From Salvator merianae (Eukaryota > Chordata > Lepidosauria > Squamata > Teiidae): a stretch of DNA of 64,000 nucleotides. Positions 55,064-64,000 of the stretch are shown here, piece by piece; the first letter of the stretch is position 1, and every line of letters starts with the position of its first letter. Below the pieces are notes generated by a model. It was not told the DNA's origin, made no database searches, and was given only the letters and a program-made list of their open reading frames with translations. The DNA is taken from positions 88,070,601-88,134,600 of the forward strand of contig QVOM02000025.1 of the NCBI GenBank assembly GCA_003586115.2, given 5' to 3'. The position numbers and the translations under genes were made by a program.

Positions 55064-55442
55064 AATCCCTCAAAGTAAACCTATCACCATCTGAGAATGA
55101 CTTAACAGATTCCCATACTAAGCAGAGGTTGGAAGGAACGACATCCAAGATTCCTTCTGGTTCTTATGTTCTACGATTCCATGAAACTTCCAAAAGCTTA
55201 TACATTAAGGAATTGCCCCATCAAGCATTCTATTGCTTTTCCTTCTTGACCGTTACCCAGACACCTTTCCTGGCATTGATCAACGGTTCTAGTTTAACCA
55301 CCAATACTTTTCTCATGACAATGTGACAACAGCTGATAAAGTTTATCCCATCATCTAGATCGGCTTAGTCTTTCCTCCCTGAACCCCCCCCCCCAAAAAA
55401 ACACACCCTGGAAATCTTAGGAGACATGTGTCTTAGCTCACT

Positions 55443-55653
55443 AACGCTGTGATCAGACATAACAAAAGGGGCGCCTCAGAGACACAGTGTGTGGCCCTCA
55501 TGTCCCCAACCTTCTCTAATCCATCTTTTCTAGAACAGAATGTGTAAGAGAAAGGGGAGGTGCAGAGTGGTGTGTGAATAATCCCACCATGAAGACTTCA
55601 ATAAGACGCCTCAGAGATGCTTTTTTTTGTTGTTGTGTCTGATCACGACCTTA
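55443..55653. mobile_element. MITE with TGATCAGACA ends
   Basis: Left CTAACGCTGTGATCAGACAT; right TTGTTGTGTCTGATCACGACCTTA, inverted. The interior pairs GGCGCCTCAGAGACAC with GACGCCTCAGAGATGC as direct repeats. Related to 13765-13945. Confidence 0.55.
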
Positions 55654-55654
55654 G

Positions 55655-56250
55655 ATGCCCCTGGGTGCTGAGGCAACTTCTGAGGCCAAGACTCTTAAGA
55701 TAACAAAGTGATGAAGAAAAAAGGAGGTGGGAGTTTGCAATTTACAAGTGAAGAGATGGCTCACGCTAAAGATCTGTGAATATGCAAGATACACGCCAAA
55801 TAATGTTGCATGTTGATAATCCACAGAATATTTTGAGGAGATTATTAGCATCAAGCTGATAACAAATAAAGGAGGGAAGAGACTCAGGACTGCCATCAAA
55901 AGACAAGAAGACAAAGTAATTTTTCTACTATTTCTGCAAAATTTTCTACAAAAAAACCCCTCACAGAAATAATTACCTTTGGCATAGAATGAGAACAGAA
56001 ATGCCATCATACACAGCCTCTGATTTTAACCAATAGGTACAGAAGAAATCTGTAGTTTGCAGAATTATTGGCATAAATGCCTTATTTTTATTATTGATTA
56101 CTTGCATTTTCATTCTGCCCTTTCTACGAAGGGTTCAGGGCAGGACACAAATAGGCCACTCTGAAGCTCAAGGTCTTTTTTTCCCCTCAGGTGGAACTAA
56201 CAATCAACTCTTTGGTTGGAGATGAAACCAGGATTCACCCAGATTATTTT
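55655..56250. other. Presumed 5' intron, nothing but a tail fragment
   Basis: 56075-56155 is a reversed L2-type tail (TTGCATTTTCATTCTGCCCT..GGGTTCAGGGCAGGACACA). Otherwise nothing recognised. Confidence 0.4.
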
Positions 56251-56252
56251 AG

Positions 56253-56765
56253 GCTCTTTCTGCACAGACCTTTAATTTTGATTAAGGGCCCAGGTAGTGA
56301 GCATCTAGGCCTCACAGACCTGCACATTACTGCAGATCTATGAGACCATGGCCCCTATTAATCCGTTCTGTCTACATTAGATGAAGCGTGAGGCTGAACA
56401 GGGGGCTTAACTGGGTCTACCATGGGAGCAACAGCCCTGATCCAGGACACGGGAGGAATACAGAAGCCACACCGCCCATGTTTGGAACTACTGGGGAATG
56501 CATTTCAATGGCATGCCATACCACACTGTTGAAATGCATCCCCCAGAGGCCCTCAGGCGAGGAACGTTTGTTCGTAGCCCATGGAGCATGGGAGTGCAGC
56601 CGCGAAGCTCACGCAAGCTTCAAGGTTGTGGTGTGGGCTGGGCTGGGCTGGACCAGCACCGTCGTGCAGACAGCACTGATCCTGCCCACACCTTCCCACG
56701 TTTGGAACCAGTGGGCCTGGGTGTTCCAGACCTGCTGATTCCAAACACGGGCCTTTCTCATGAAG
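56253..56765 (+). mobile_element. GGCCCTTTCTGCACT-family MITE, near-complete
   Basis: Starts GGCTCTTTCTGCACAGACCT TTAATTTTGATTAAGGGCCC. Contains CTACATTAGATGAAGCGTGA GGCTG, CCTGATCCAGGACACGGGAG G, a TGCAATTTCAATGG-like box with its inverted partner near 56530, and the CCCACGTTTGGAACCAGTGG GCC right part. The terminal donor-like end is lost. Confidence 0.55.
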
Positions 56766-56821
56766 GGAAGGACATTTGGCAAAGGATTAGCCTGAGCTAT
56801 GAAAGCAGAATATTGCTGAGT

Positions 56822-56912
56822 GGTGCGGCCTGCTATAGTTTGCACCAGCATGTGGATGGCAGACCTCTACTCTGGGATGTAATCCGGAATAAGGCCCAGT
56901 ACAGAAAGGGCC
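56822..56912. mobile_element. Right half of CACTGGGCCTTATT palindromic MITE
   Basis: GCGGCCTGCTATAGTTTGCA CCAGCATGTGGATGGCAGAC..TACTCTGGGATGTAATCCGG AATAAGGCCCAGTACAGAAAGGGCC. Confidence 0.6.
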
Positions 56913-57199
56913 AATGTCCGAAGTAAGTAGTATGACTGAGCAGCAATCTTCTGGTTCAAACGCTCGTGACACCGTATTGCTCCAATCAGTAGAAATGTAG
57001 GAAGCGGTGGCGCTTCTGGTTTGGGATGCTTCTTTACTGAAGCAACAGTTCCTTCTCTAGCTATGATACTACTGTGGAACTGGAGAAATTGGCATTGTTA
57101 AAAAAAAACCTAAGTAAAACAAACAGAAACAATAAACTAACTAGTTAAATGAAAGACCTGTCTGGAAGAATAGTACAGAAAAACACTAGAGCAATCAAA

Positions 57200-57312
57200 T
57201 GGTGCCCTTCCAGATGTTCTTAAACTACAATTCCCATCATTCCTTGCAATCAGCCAAACTGGCTGAGGTTTATGGGAGTTGTACCCTAGCAACACCTGAA
57301 AGGCCAGAATTT
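57200..57312. mobile_element. hAT-type hairpin MITE (CTACAATTCCCATCAT)
   Basis: CCTTCCAGATGTTCTTAAAC TACAATTCCCATCATTCC mirrors GGTTTATGGGAGTTGTACCC TAGCAACACCTGAAAGG. Same type as 30776-30899. Confidence 0.6.
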
Positions 57313-57387
57313 GGCTCTCTCCTTGGACCAAGGGGGCAGGACTCCAGGGGGCAGGAGGGTCAACACTTATTTCCCTGAAAATTCACA

Positions 57388-57420
57388 TATCATCATCATC
57401 ATCATCATCATCATCACCAT
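57388..57420. repeat. (CAT)n microsatellite
   Basis: About ten CAT/ATC triplets, ending in CACCATTATTAAT. It sits at the 3' end of the probable L1 fragment on the minus strand. Confidence 0.9.
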
Positions 57421-57875
57421 TATTAATTTTTATCAATACAATAACATAATACAAATACTATACTAATATAATAAAAATACATACATTCAAAACAACTAAT
57501 TAACATCTATTAACTTCTACTTGCATCCTCATCTAGACCAAAGCGAGATACACATATTACTTGAATAAAACAATCCATTAGCACGTATTTTTATCTACCC
57601 ATATGTCTCATAGTGCCATAAATTTAAATTTTGCTTACTGGGGAACACTAATGACTCAAATCTTTTTATTGGATCTAACAATGGGTCCCATTCTGCATTA
57701 AAAGGTTGCAGTTTCTCATCTCCTAATAAATTATCATATAAATGAGTGATACATTCTCCTGCTGCTATGCCTTATAGTTTATAATACCGATTTTCTATAT
57801 TCAATGTCGAAATTATTTTCCAACTCTGTGCAATGATAAAATGTGCGGCTGTTAAGATGAATTCAATCAGTTCCA
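57421..57875 (-). mobile_element. L1-type LINE C-terminal fragment
   Basis: The minus-strand frame reads IIEFILTAAHFIIAQSWK near 57860-57805, then a run with NIENRYYK and, further on, FNAEWDPLLDPIKRF. This resembles the extreme C-terminus of squamate L1 ORF2 (LTAAR-x-x-IAQ-x-WK). An AT-rich 3' end follows. Stops are present. One of few LINE pieces in minus orientation. Confidence 0.5.
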
Positions 57876-58790
57876 GCAGCAGCTAGGCCAGCCAAGGGGG
57901 ATGTGCAGCAGTGCACGTGCCTTCGTGGGTCAATTCAGCAGGGAGACCCATTCTGGTGGTGTACTGTCTCCACGGCCAGGAACTTAGTTCCTGGTTGTTG
58001 GAGCTTGCATGAGCTTTGGGGCAACACCAGGCCTGTCTGAGATAGTGGCATAGTGGGACTGCTCTAGCATAGTCAGAGTTGTTCCAGCTGAATCACTCCC
58101 CTCCCCACGCAAGTGTGGAAACAGACGAAGAACTGCAGTGTCACCCCAGTGACTGTGCAAAAAATACCGCTACCTATTTGTTCTGGACTTTTTATTTGGC
58201 AACCCTAGAGCAATCTAGAGCCAGGCCAGTATGCTCAGAGCTCCAGGAACCACAGGTTGTCTCAAAGACCTCAGCTTCTTCAGACAGTTGGCCAGACTCA
58301 GCGGGACGTCACAGAGAAAGAACTACAATAGGGACTTAGCAGACAGGAATGGAACGCAAATACTCTTTAAAAAAAAAAACAGCAGGAAACCTACTAGCAG
58401 CGAAAACATGTCCTTGGCTATCTGAGCCAAAAAAGCTGAATGAATTCTAAGGGAGAGGGTGAAATTTTCCCGGTGGATAATAAATGCAACATGAGACAAC
58501 AATGTTTGACAATGAAACTCTTGACGCAGCTGATTGTTTTGCCAAAATGTCATCATGTGCCTAAATCAGAAAAAACAAAACAGCCCCCCCTTTTTTTTAT
58601 TCTAAGGTGCAGACAACAACCTATGGTTCAAATGGATTTTTGTCACATTACTTCTGACTTCATTCAAATGAACGCATGCTTGGTGGTTTAGTCCACAGTT
58701 GATGACTCAGATTAGTTTCCTAACCTCTGTTAGATCCAACAAACAAGGCAACCAAAAGGATCAGAAATGATAAGGTTTGTGGATCAAGGG

Positions 58791-58940
58791 TCCTTTCTAC
58801 ACTGGGCCTTATTAACCTGGAATAGGACCTGCTATCCACCTGCCTGTCCGGATCTGCCATAATCTGCATCCGCATGCAGATGGTCGGTCCCTATTCTGGG
58901 ACATAATCTGGAATAAGGCCCAGTGCAGAAAGGGCCAAGG
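58791..58940. mobile_element. CACTGGGCCTTATT palindromic MITE, complete but shortened
   Basis: Left TCCTTTCTACACTGGGCCTT ATTAACCTGGAATAGGACCT; right GGTCCCTATTCTGGGACATA ATCTGGAATAAGGCCCAGTG CAGAAAGGGCC. The centre is CATAATCTGCATCCGCATGCAGATGGT. Confidence 0.7.
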
Positions 58941-59403
58941 TTTGTGTCTGCAGAACCTTAGTGTGAAATGCAGAATGTGCTGTACTGAAAGGCGGTCAAG
59001 TTAAGGGCAGCAGAGAAAGGGGAAGACAATGGACAATGGCTATGGTTGAGATAACAGAGATGTCCTTGGAAGAAAGACAAAATATTACTAAAGTCAGTTC
59101 AACAAGGTACGCCATCACTGGGAGTCACACTCAACCCAGTGACACCTTACAACAACAAGGTAGTTAATTTAACTTTGGATAAATTAGCAGTTAAAGGCAT
59201 CTGTGGTGAGCTCCCAGGCCTTTGATGTCTAGCTTCTTCTGGTTGCTGTCTTGCCAGGGAGGCAGGTTTATATTTTAAATATGCTTAAGAATATTTTACC
59301 TACTTTATTTTTTATGGTTGTGACCTGTCCCGGGACCCTCTGATGAAGGGAGGGATATAAACTCTCTATATAATAAAACTGTAGTAAATACGAAAGAGGC
59401 GCA

Positions 59404-59458
59404 AAGAAGAAGAAGAAGAAGAAGGAGGAGGAGGAGGAGGAGGAGGAGGAGGAGGATG

Positions 59459-59522
<64 letters not shown>
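59404..59522. repeat. Compound (AGA)n(GGA)n(GAT)(AAT)n microsatellite
   Basis: Four to five AGA, about ten GGA, then more than 20 AAT triplets without interruption. Flanked on the left by an LINE-like tail (GGTTGTGACCTGTCCCGGGA CCCTCTGATGAAGGGAGGG) and on the right by a reversed tail (TTTTTATACCCTGCTTTTCT CGGCC). Confidence 0.95.
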
Positions 59523-59523
<1 letters not shown>

Positions 59524-59761
59524 TTGGTTTTTATACCCTGCTTTTCTCGGCCGAAGCTGACTCAAAGTGGCTTACAAGGTTATTTTTCGCCTGAAGGCTT
59601 ACATCTATCTATCTTCCGCAAAAGGTTCGTTTGCAGGTGAGTGGGTGGGTTGCCTGCTCTAGTTACAAGCTTCCTGTCAATATCTATTTGGACACTGTTG
59701 AACGCAGGACCCTGGACACAATGGACTCCAGTTTTGCTCCATCAGAAGACTGATCCAGAAG

Positions 59762-60177
59762 CTAAGGGTGCAATCAGACATGGTTAACGAGGCACCTTCT
59801 GGGTGAATCTGGGGCTCTAGGGACAGACATAAAATACCTAAAATCATTTTACCAAGTCCTGAAGCTTCTGAATGTGTGGCCTTTTCCCAGAAGGGAAATC
59901 ATCACCCTGATGGCATCTCAAGCTTTAAGCCAGGTTAGGCAGGGAACTGCATAAGCAAAGAGATGGTGAGTTCCTACCCAGTGTCCAATCAGTGGCTAGC
60001 ACCCTTGTAGTCAGGTTATGTTGCCTCACTTGGATGTGAAGATAGGATGCAGTGTAAGGTAGGTTTGAACCACATATTCAGGACAACTGTTTGGAAGGCA
60101 TTTTTTGTATGCTTGGGAACGGGGCGCTTATTCTTAAAGTGACAATTTTAAAAAGTCCTGACTGATCGCACCCTAAG
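59762..60177. mobile_element. DNA element, GTGTGATCAGACA-ended family
   Basis: Left CTAAGGGTGCAATCAGACAT GG; right CTGACTGATCGCACCCTAAG, inverted. The shared TCCAATCAGTGGCTAGCA word and length make it the second copy of 49206-49610. Confidence 0.65.
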
Positions 60178-60359
60178 AGTAGGAATTTATAACCTGAGCA
60201 AACTGCATGGAATTCAGCAAAGTTTTGGCCTACAAGTAGCCTGAAGATGCTGGATTTTCTGCATTACAAGTAATTCAACTTTTCTATCTTGGCTAAGAGG
60301 CTTCAAAGGAGCAGGGAAGCATTCTTCAAGCGGAAGTGTTCCAAAAGCATTTTATAAAA

Positions 60360-61060
60360 ATGTACACAGAAATAGGTGTATAAAATTACACATGCTATAG
60401 ACAAAGTGGGCAGAGAGACGTTTTTCTCCCTTTCCCAGGCTACTTCTGCCCAGCACGTATTGGTGCACACCTTGCTGGGTCAATTATGGGCCAGACTGAG
60501 CAATCTAGCCCAAGATCAGTGGGGCGGCTCATGCCAAGAGTCGTCTGCATTGTGGCAGCCCAGCCTGGCCCAACAGAAGTTCCAACCCTCCAAAGTTGCT
60601 GGGCGGGGCTATTTTAGTCTGGGAGCCCAGTGAAACAGTGTCAGGTCCCATGCACCAGGTAGACCAGATCAGCCATGCAGCTCCATCTGCACACAAGCCG
60701 TTGGGTCATTTTAGCACCAGGGAACACTTGGGGGAAACGCTGGAGCCGGCTCTGACGCCATTTTCTCACCAGGGTCCACACCAACACCTCATCACACGTG
60801 GACACAGAATGCTACCAGTGATGCAGCCTCTGGTCCCCATTTCAAGGCAGCTGCTGTCCTGGTCCCGCAACCCACTGCACATCCTGCCCTCAAATCCCAG
60901 AACCAGGGATCACTCAATGAAGCCGAATGCAGGACAAAATTCAGAACAAACAAGAGGATTTTTTTTCACACAACACACAGAGTTTGGGAATTTGCTAGTA
61001 TGAGATGTGATGTCAGTCATGGGCATGGATATTTTTAAAAAAGGGGTTGGACTAATTCAT
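60360..61060 (+). mobile_element. CR1 LINE fragment split by a DNA element
   Basis: 60375-60436 (GTATAAAATTACACATGCTA TAGACAAAGTGGGCAGAGAG ACG) matches CR1 DNA coding [15 protein letters not shown]. After an unrelated 455-bp insert, CR1 resumes at 60897 with ACCAGGGATCACTCAATGAA GCCG and continues to about 61060 and the tail at 61080-61262. The CR1 was present before the insert. Confidence 0.65.
60440..60890. mobile_element. DNA element inserted in CR1
   Basis: Starts near GGCTACTTCTGCCCAGCACG and ends near CCCTCAAATCCC. The interior CAATTATGGGCCAGACTGAG, GTTCCAACCCTCCAAAGTTG CTGG and GTCTGGGAGCCCAGTGAAAC AGTG share words with 48881-49193. The end bases are uncertain and no clear 8-bp duplication is seen. 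Confidence 0.45.
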
Positions 61061-61314
61061 ATCAGACATGACTATCAATGGATGAAGGCAGTGTGATTGC
61101 CTTTAGCTAAAGGAAGTGGGATATCTCTGAAAGCCAGCTGCTGGACGACCGTGAGCAGGGCAAGGATTGTAGTTAGGATCTGTCTGTGGGCTTCCACATG
61201 CAACTGATTACCAATGTGAGTACAGGCTACTGGACGAGAAGGGCCACTGGTCTGATCCTGCTGGAAATTTCTCACACAGTTTCTTTTCCATTGGTCCATG
61301 AATAGAATCACTGG

Positions 61315-62150
61315 CCATCATCTGAACTTTGAGCAAAGGAAAATATGAGACATAAGAGATCCAAGATGAGGCTGAGAAGAAGGATGCCTTTTGAATCCAG
61401 ACAAAACAGAGGTACTGGGCTCACAGGGGTCTGAATCCAGGAAGTTAGGGGGCACCCAGTTCTATTTGGGATGGATTTGCTCCAGAAAGAAGTGTGTGAT
61501 CTGGGGGTACTTCTGGATGCATGGCTGAGGATCAGGTGGCGACAGTGGTCAGAAGTGCCTATCTCCACTGCCTATTGGTTTGTGAGCTTTGGCTTTTTCT
61601 GGATAGAGATAACTTGGCACAGTATGCCATCATCCTCCAGTAACCTCCAGACTAGACTACTATAACACACTTTACATGGGGATACCCTTGAAGGTGGTCC
61701 AGAAACTGGAGCTCACGAACCATGCAACAGGCTGACTGCTGACAGGAGTGTCTGACCAGATGTTTCATCACATCATCACCAGATGCACTGGTTGGCCTAC
61801 TGACTCTTACCGGTGAAGCCCCAAATGTTTGAAGAAGCTTCGTCTCCCAAACATGCTTGCCCAGGTATTAAGACCACATCTTGTAGTCCTGTCGCCCTTT
61901 CTGTTGGTGCTCCCCAACAGGTGCTATTACTGTATGGCTTTTGGTGCCTGGTAAAATGTACCTCTTCACCCAGGCCTTTATGTTTAACACCCTCCTAATA
62001 TTGTTTTGCTAAGATGAGTGGATTGTATTTTGATTTTGTTTTATACAGTTTAACAGATTTTCTACATGTTTTCATACAGCTATTTTTACTGAGTGTTCTA
62101 ATCCACTCTGAGACCTTCAGGTGAACGGGAGGATATAAATATCTAAAAAT
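61315..62150 (+). mobile_element. L2 LINE RT C-terminal remnant and 3' tail
   Basis: The plus strand carries L2 landmarks in order: ACAAAACAGAGGTACTGGGC (NKTEVLG-like), GATCTGGGGGTACTTCTGGA (DLGVLLD), a GACTACTATAACACACTTTA CATGGGG run, and the tail TAATCCACTCTGAGACCTTC AGGTGAACGGGAGGATATAAATA. Frames are broken. Inactive. Confidence 0.7.
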
Positions 62151-62154
62151 AAAA

Positions 62155-62576
62155 ACAATCCCCTTCACTTTCCAGGCGTTCTTCAGTTAAGAATGCATGA
62201 GATTTCAAATCTGTCACAACCTAAGTGCAGAATCACTGGCATATCATCCGTGCATTACAAAAACCAAAACACAGCTACAACATGCCCACTAAGTGTAGCA
62301 GCAGGAGCAGGACAGAATTTAAAGACCTGTTTAAAAGTGGTGAGAAACCAGCCTGCTAATCTCCACATAGAAAGGAAGCTGCAGAGCCAACACTAGGAAG
62401 GGCCTGCTTGACAGGTTTGTTCACCTAATAGTCTTCCAACTATTTCTTACAAATGCAATAAACTACATAATTGATTTAAACTGTTTTAATAGGCATTTGT
62501 TCACCGCAGGCACCTTGGCAAATAGCCAGGCACGGTGGCGCTGTTATTGCATTCTCAGTGCTTGTAAGAAATCGTG
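62155..62576. other. Presumed 5' intron, nothing recognised
   Basis: No exon or repeat assigned. Confidence 0.4.
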
Positions 62577-63062
62577 GTCCTTTCTGCACAGACCCTTAAT
62601 GCGGATTAAGGGTCTGTGTAGTACACATCTAGGCCTCAAAGGTCTGCAAGTTAAACCAGGTGTTGAGGTCACACCCACACTGGTCCACTCTGTCTGTATT
62701 AGACAGAGCGTGATTCAGATTAAAGAGGCCTTAATCCAGATCATTGGTATACCTGACTAATATCGGGTTGACCAGGGGACAAGTTGCCCTGATGCAGAAT
62801 ACGGGAGGCATGCACCAGGGGGTGAATGCATCTGCCAGGCGGATGTAGGCTAGGAACTTTTGTTCCTAACTCTCGGAGGCACGGTGGTGGAGCCGTAAAT
62901 CTCGTGTGAGCTTCGAGGCTGCTATGCGACCTGATCTAGATCAGCGCTGTCAGTGCAGACGGCACTGATCCAGTCCACGCCTCCCCATGGTCAGGATCAG
63001 TGGGCTAAGCTATTCCAGGCCCACTGATCCCGACCAAAGGCAGGTAAGCGCAGACAGGGCCT
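62577..63062 (+). mobile_element. GGCCCTTTCTGCACT-family MITE, fullest plus copy
   Basis: Starts GTCCTTTCTGCACAGACCCT TAATGCGGATTAAGGGTCTG. It contains GTCTGTATTAGACAGAGCGT GATTCAGATT, GGCTAGGAACTTTTGTTCCT AAC, AGCGCTGTCAGTGCAGACGG CACTGATCC and the end AAGGCAGGTAAGCGCAGACAGGGCC. Palindromic words occur throughout. About 486 bp, with no open frame of note. Confidence 0.7.
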
Positions 63063-63454
63063 ATGGTTCCAAGTCAATGGCTACACTGATGTTTCTCGTG
63101 GACCAATATATGGATGGGGGATTGTGCTCAGGCAACATCCAGTAACTCAGAGACCTTGCCCCTCTCTCACTAATGCACCCACAATTAAACTGCAGCTCCA
63201 TGTGGATTCTAACTGTAGTTTGTGTTGGGAGCCAGTCTCACTTGAAAGCCAGGTTTTAATGAATACACCTAAACTGCCCCGAGGGTGGCTTTTAATAGGG
63301 ACTCAAAACCTACCTGGGAATTCTTGTTTACTGGATAGAAGTTTTTTTTTAAGTTTGGGCAGGATGGACAGGCAAATCCACGGTGTGGTCATCCTGAGAT
63401 TTCCAGAATGCAAGCCTTGGAACCTAGACTCCAAAGTCCAGCAGAGAGAGACTA

Positions 63455-63914
63455 TGGGCCTTTCTACATGGACCCTTAACCTGGATTAAGGGTCTGTGTA
63501 GTACACTTCTGGGCCTCATGGATCTGCATGTTAATCCAGATCTACGAGACAGAGTGTGATCCAGATTAAGCAGGTCCTTAATCTGGATCACTGCTAGTCC
63601 TGATTAATCAAGACTACCAGTGGACCAGTGGGCCTGATCCAGAACATGGGAGGTGGGCAGAAGATATGCCTCCCGTATTCCATAATATTCAGCTGCATAC
63701 CATCACATGGTCAAGAAGCACTCCCCAGGGGCCCCAAGGCTAGGAACAAACTTTCTTAGCCTTTGGAGGCATGGGGGTGCCTAATCTGGATCAACGCCAC
63801 CAGTGCAGACAGCACTGATCCCACCCATGCCTCCCCATAATCCGTATCAGTAGGCCGGACTAATCTGGAGCCATTGATATGGATATGAAGCAGGCAAATG
63901 CAGAAACAGCCAAT
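63455..63914 (+). mobile_element. GGCCCTTTCTGCACT-family MITE
   Basis: Starts GGGCCTTTCTACATGGACCC TTAACCTGGATTAAGGGTCT GTGTAGTACAC, nearly identical to the start of 62577-63062. Ends GAAGCAGGCAAATGCAGAAA CAGCC. Confidence 0.65.
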
Positions 63915-63919
63915 CTGTT

Positions 63920-64000
63920 GTGGTGGTTAGAAAACCAGGTTAGAACCTAGCATTCCCTGGCTTTGAACACCTACTTAATCATGAAAGTTTACTGGGTGTT
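63920..64000 (+). mobile_element. tRNA-derived SINE, cut by window end
   Basis: TGTGGTGGTTAGAAAACCAG..GGCTTTGAACACCTACTTAATCATGAAAGTTTACTGGGTG parallels the A/B-box region and the CATGAAA.CT.ACTGGGTG word of the SINE at 3455-3690. Confidence 0.5.

Noticed and set aside
55651..56010. Minus hydrophobic frame considered as a missing SLC4A11 exon (MMAFLFSFYAKG next to a GTAATT donor)
   Set aside because: No match to SLC4A11 N-terminal sequence in any frame, no suitable acceptor, and upstream stops.
59305..59565. Poly-isoleucine/leucine minus frame
   Set aside because: Translation of the compound AAT/GGA microsatellite.
1..64000. CRISPR arrays, prokaryotic operons, tRNA or rRNA genes
   Set aside because: No spaced direct repeats of CRISPR type, no bacterial gene organisation. 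tRNA-like B-box words occur only inside SINE copies and do not give a full cloverleaf.

Overview
The window is vertebrate genomic DNA, most likely from a squamate reptile (lizard or gecko type). I infer this from many 5'-truncated CR1 LINEs with the sauropsid 3' tail, several L2 LINE pieces, a tRNA-headed SINE and a very dense set of short palindromic DNA transposons. Species cannot be fixed from the sequence alone. There are no bacterial-type genes, CRISPR arrays or operons.

The only host gene I can support is SLC4A11 (SLC4-family boron-transporter-like / proton-hydroxide membrane transporter), on the minus strand. Eleven internal exons lie between 50333 (5') and 4483 (3'). All have AG acceptors and GT donors. 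Their phases join without a break into a 510-codon open reading frame plus partial codons at both ends. It covers the end of the cytosolic N-terminal domain and the membrane domain to about the tenth membrane segment. The first exons (start codon and most of the N-terminal domain) and the last exons (final membrane segments, C-terminus, 3' UTR) were not found and should lie beyond the right and left edges.

Layout: 1-4482, downstream intron with repeats; 4483-50333, exons separated by introns of 1.1 to 11.8 kb; 50334-64000, presumably the long 5' intron. More than 95 percent of the window is intronic, and much of that is mobile elements. LINEs: CR1 tails, many in head-to-tail runs, L2 pieces and one probable L1 piece. 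DNA elements: a hAT-type MITE family with TIR CAGCGGCGGC and 8-bp target duplications; TA-flanked mariner/Tigger-like elements; families ending in GGCCCTTTCTGCACT or GCGAACAGGCCC; and long perfect or near-perfect hairpins. Several are cleanly nested, so relative ages can be read.

The most useful observations are the recurrent dimeric CR1 tails with shared junctions, the nested composite at 48666-50068, the MITE family whose 3' end carries a strong splice-donor sequence, and the near-uniform antisense orientation of LINEs within this gene. I found no new protein-coding system.
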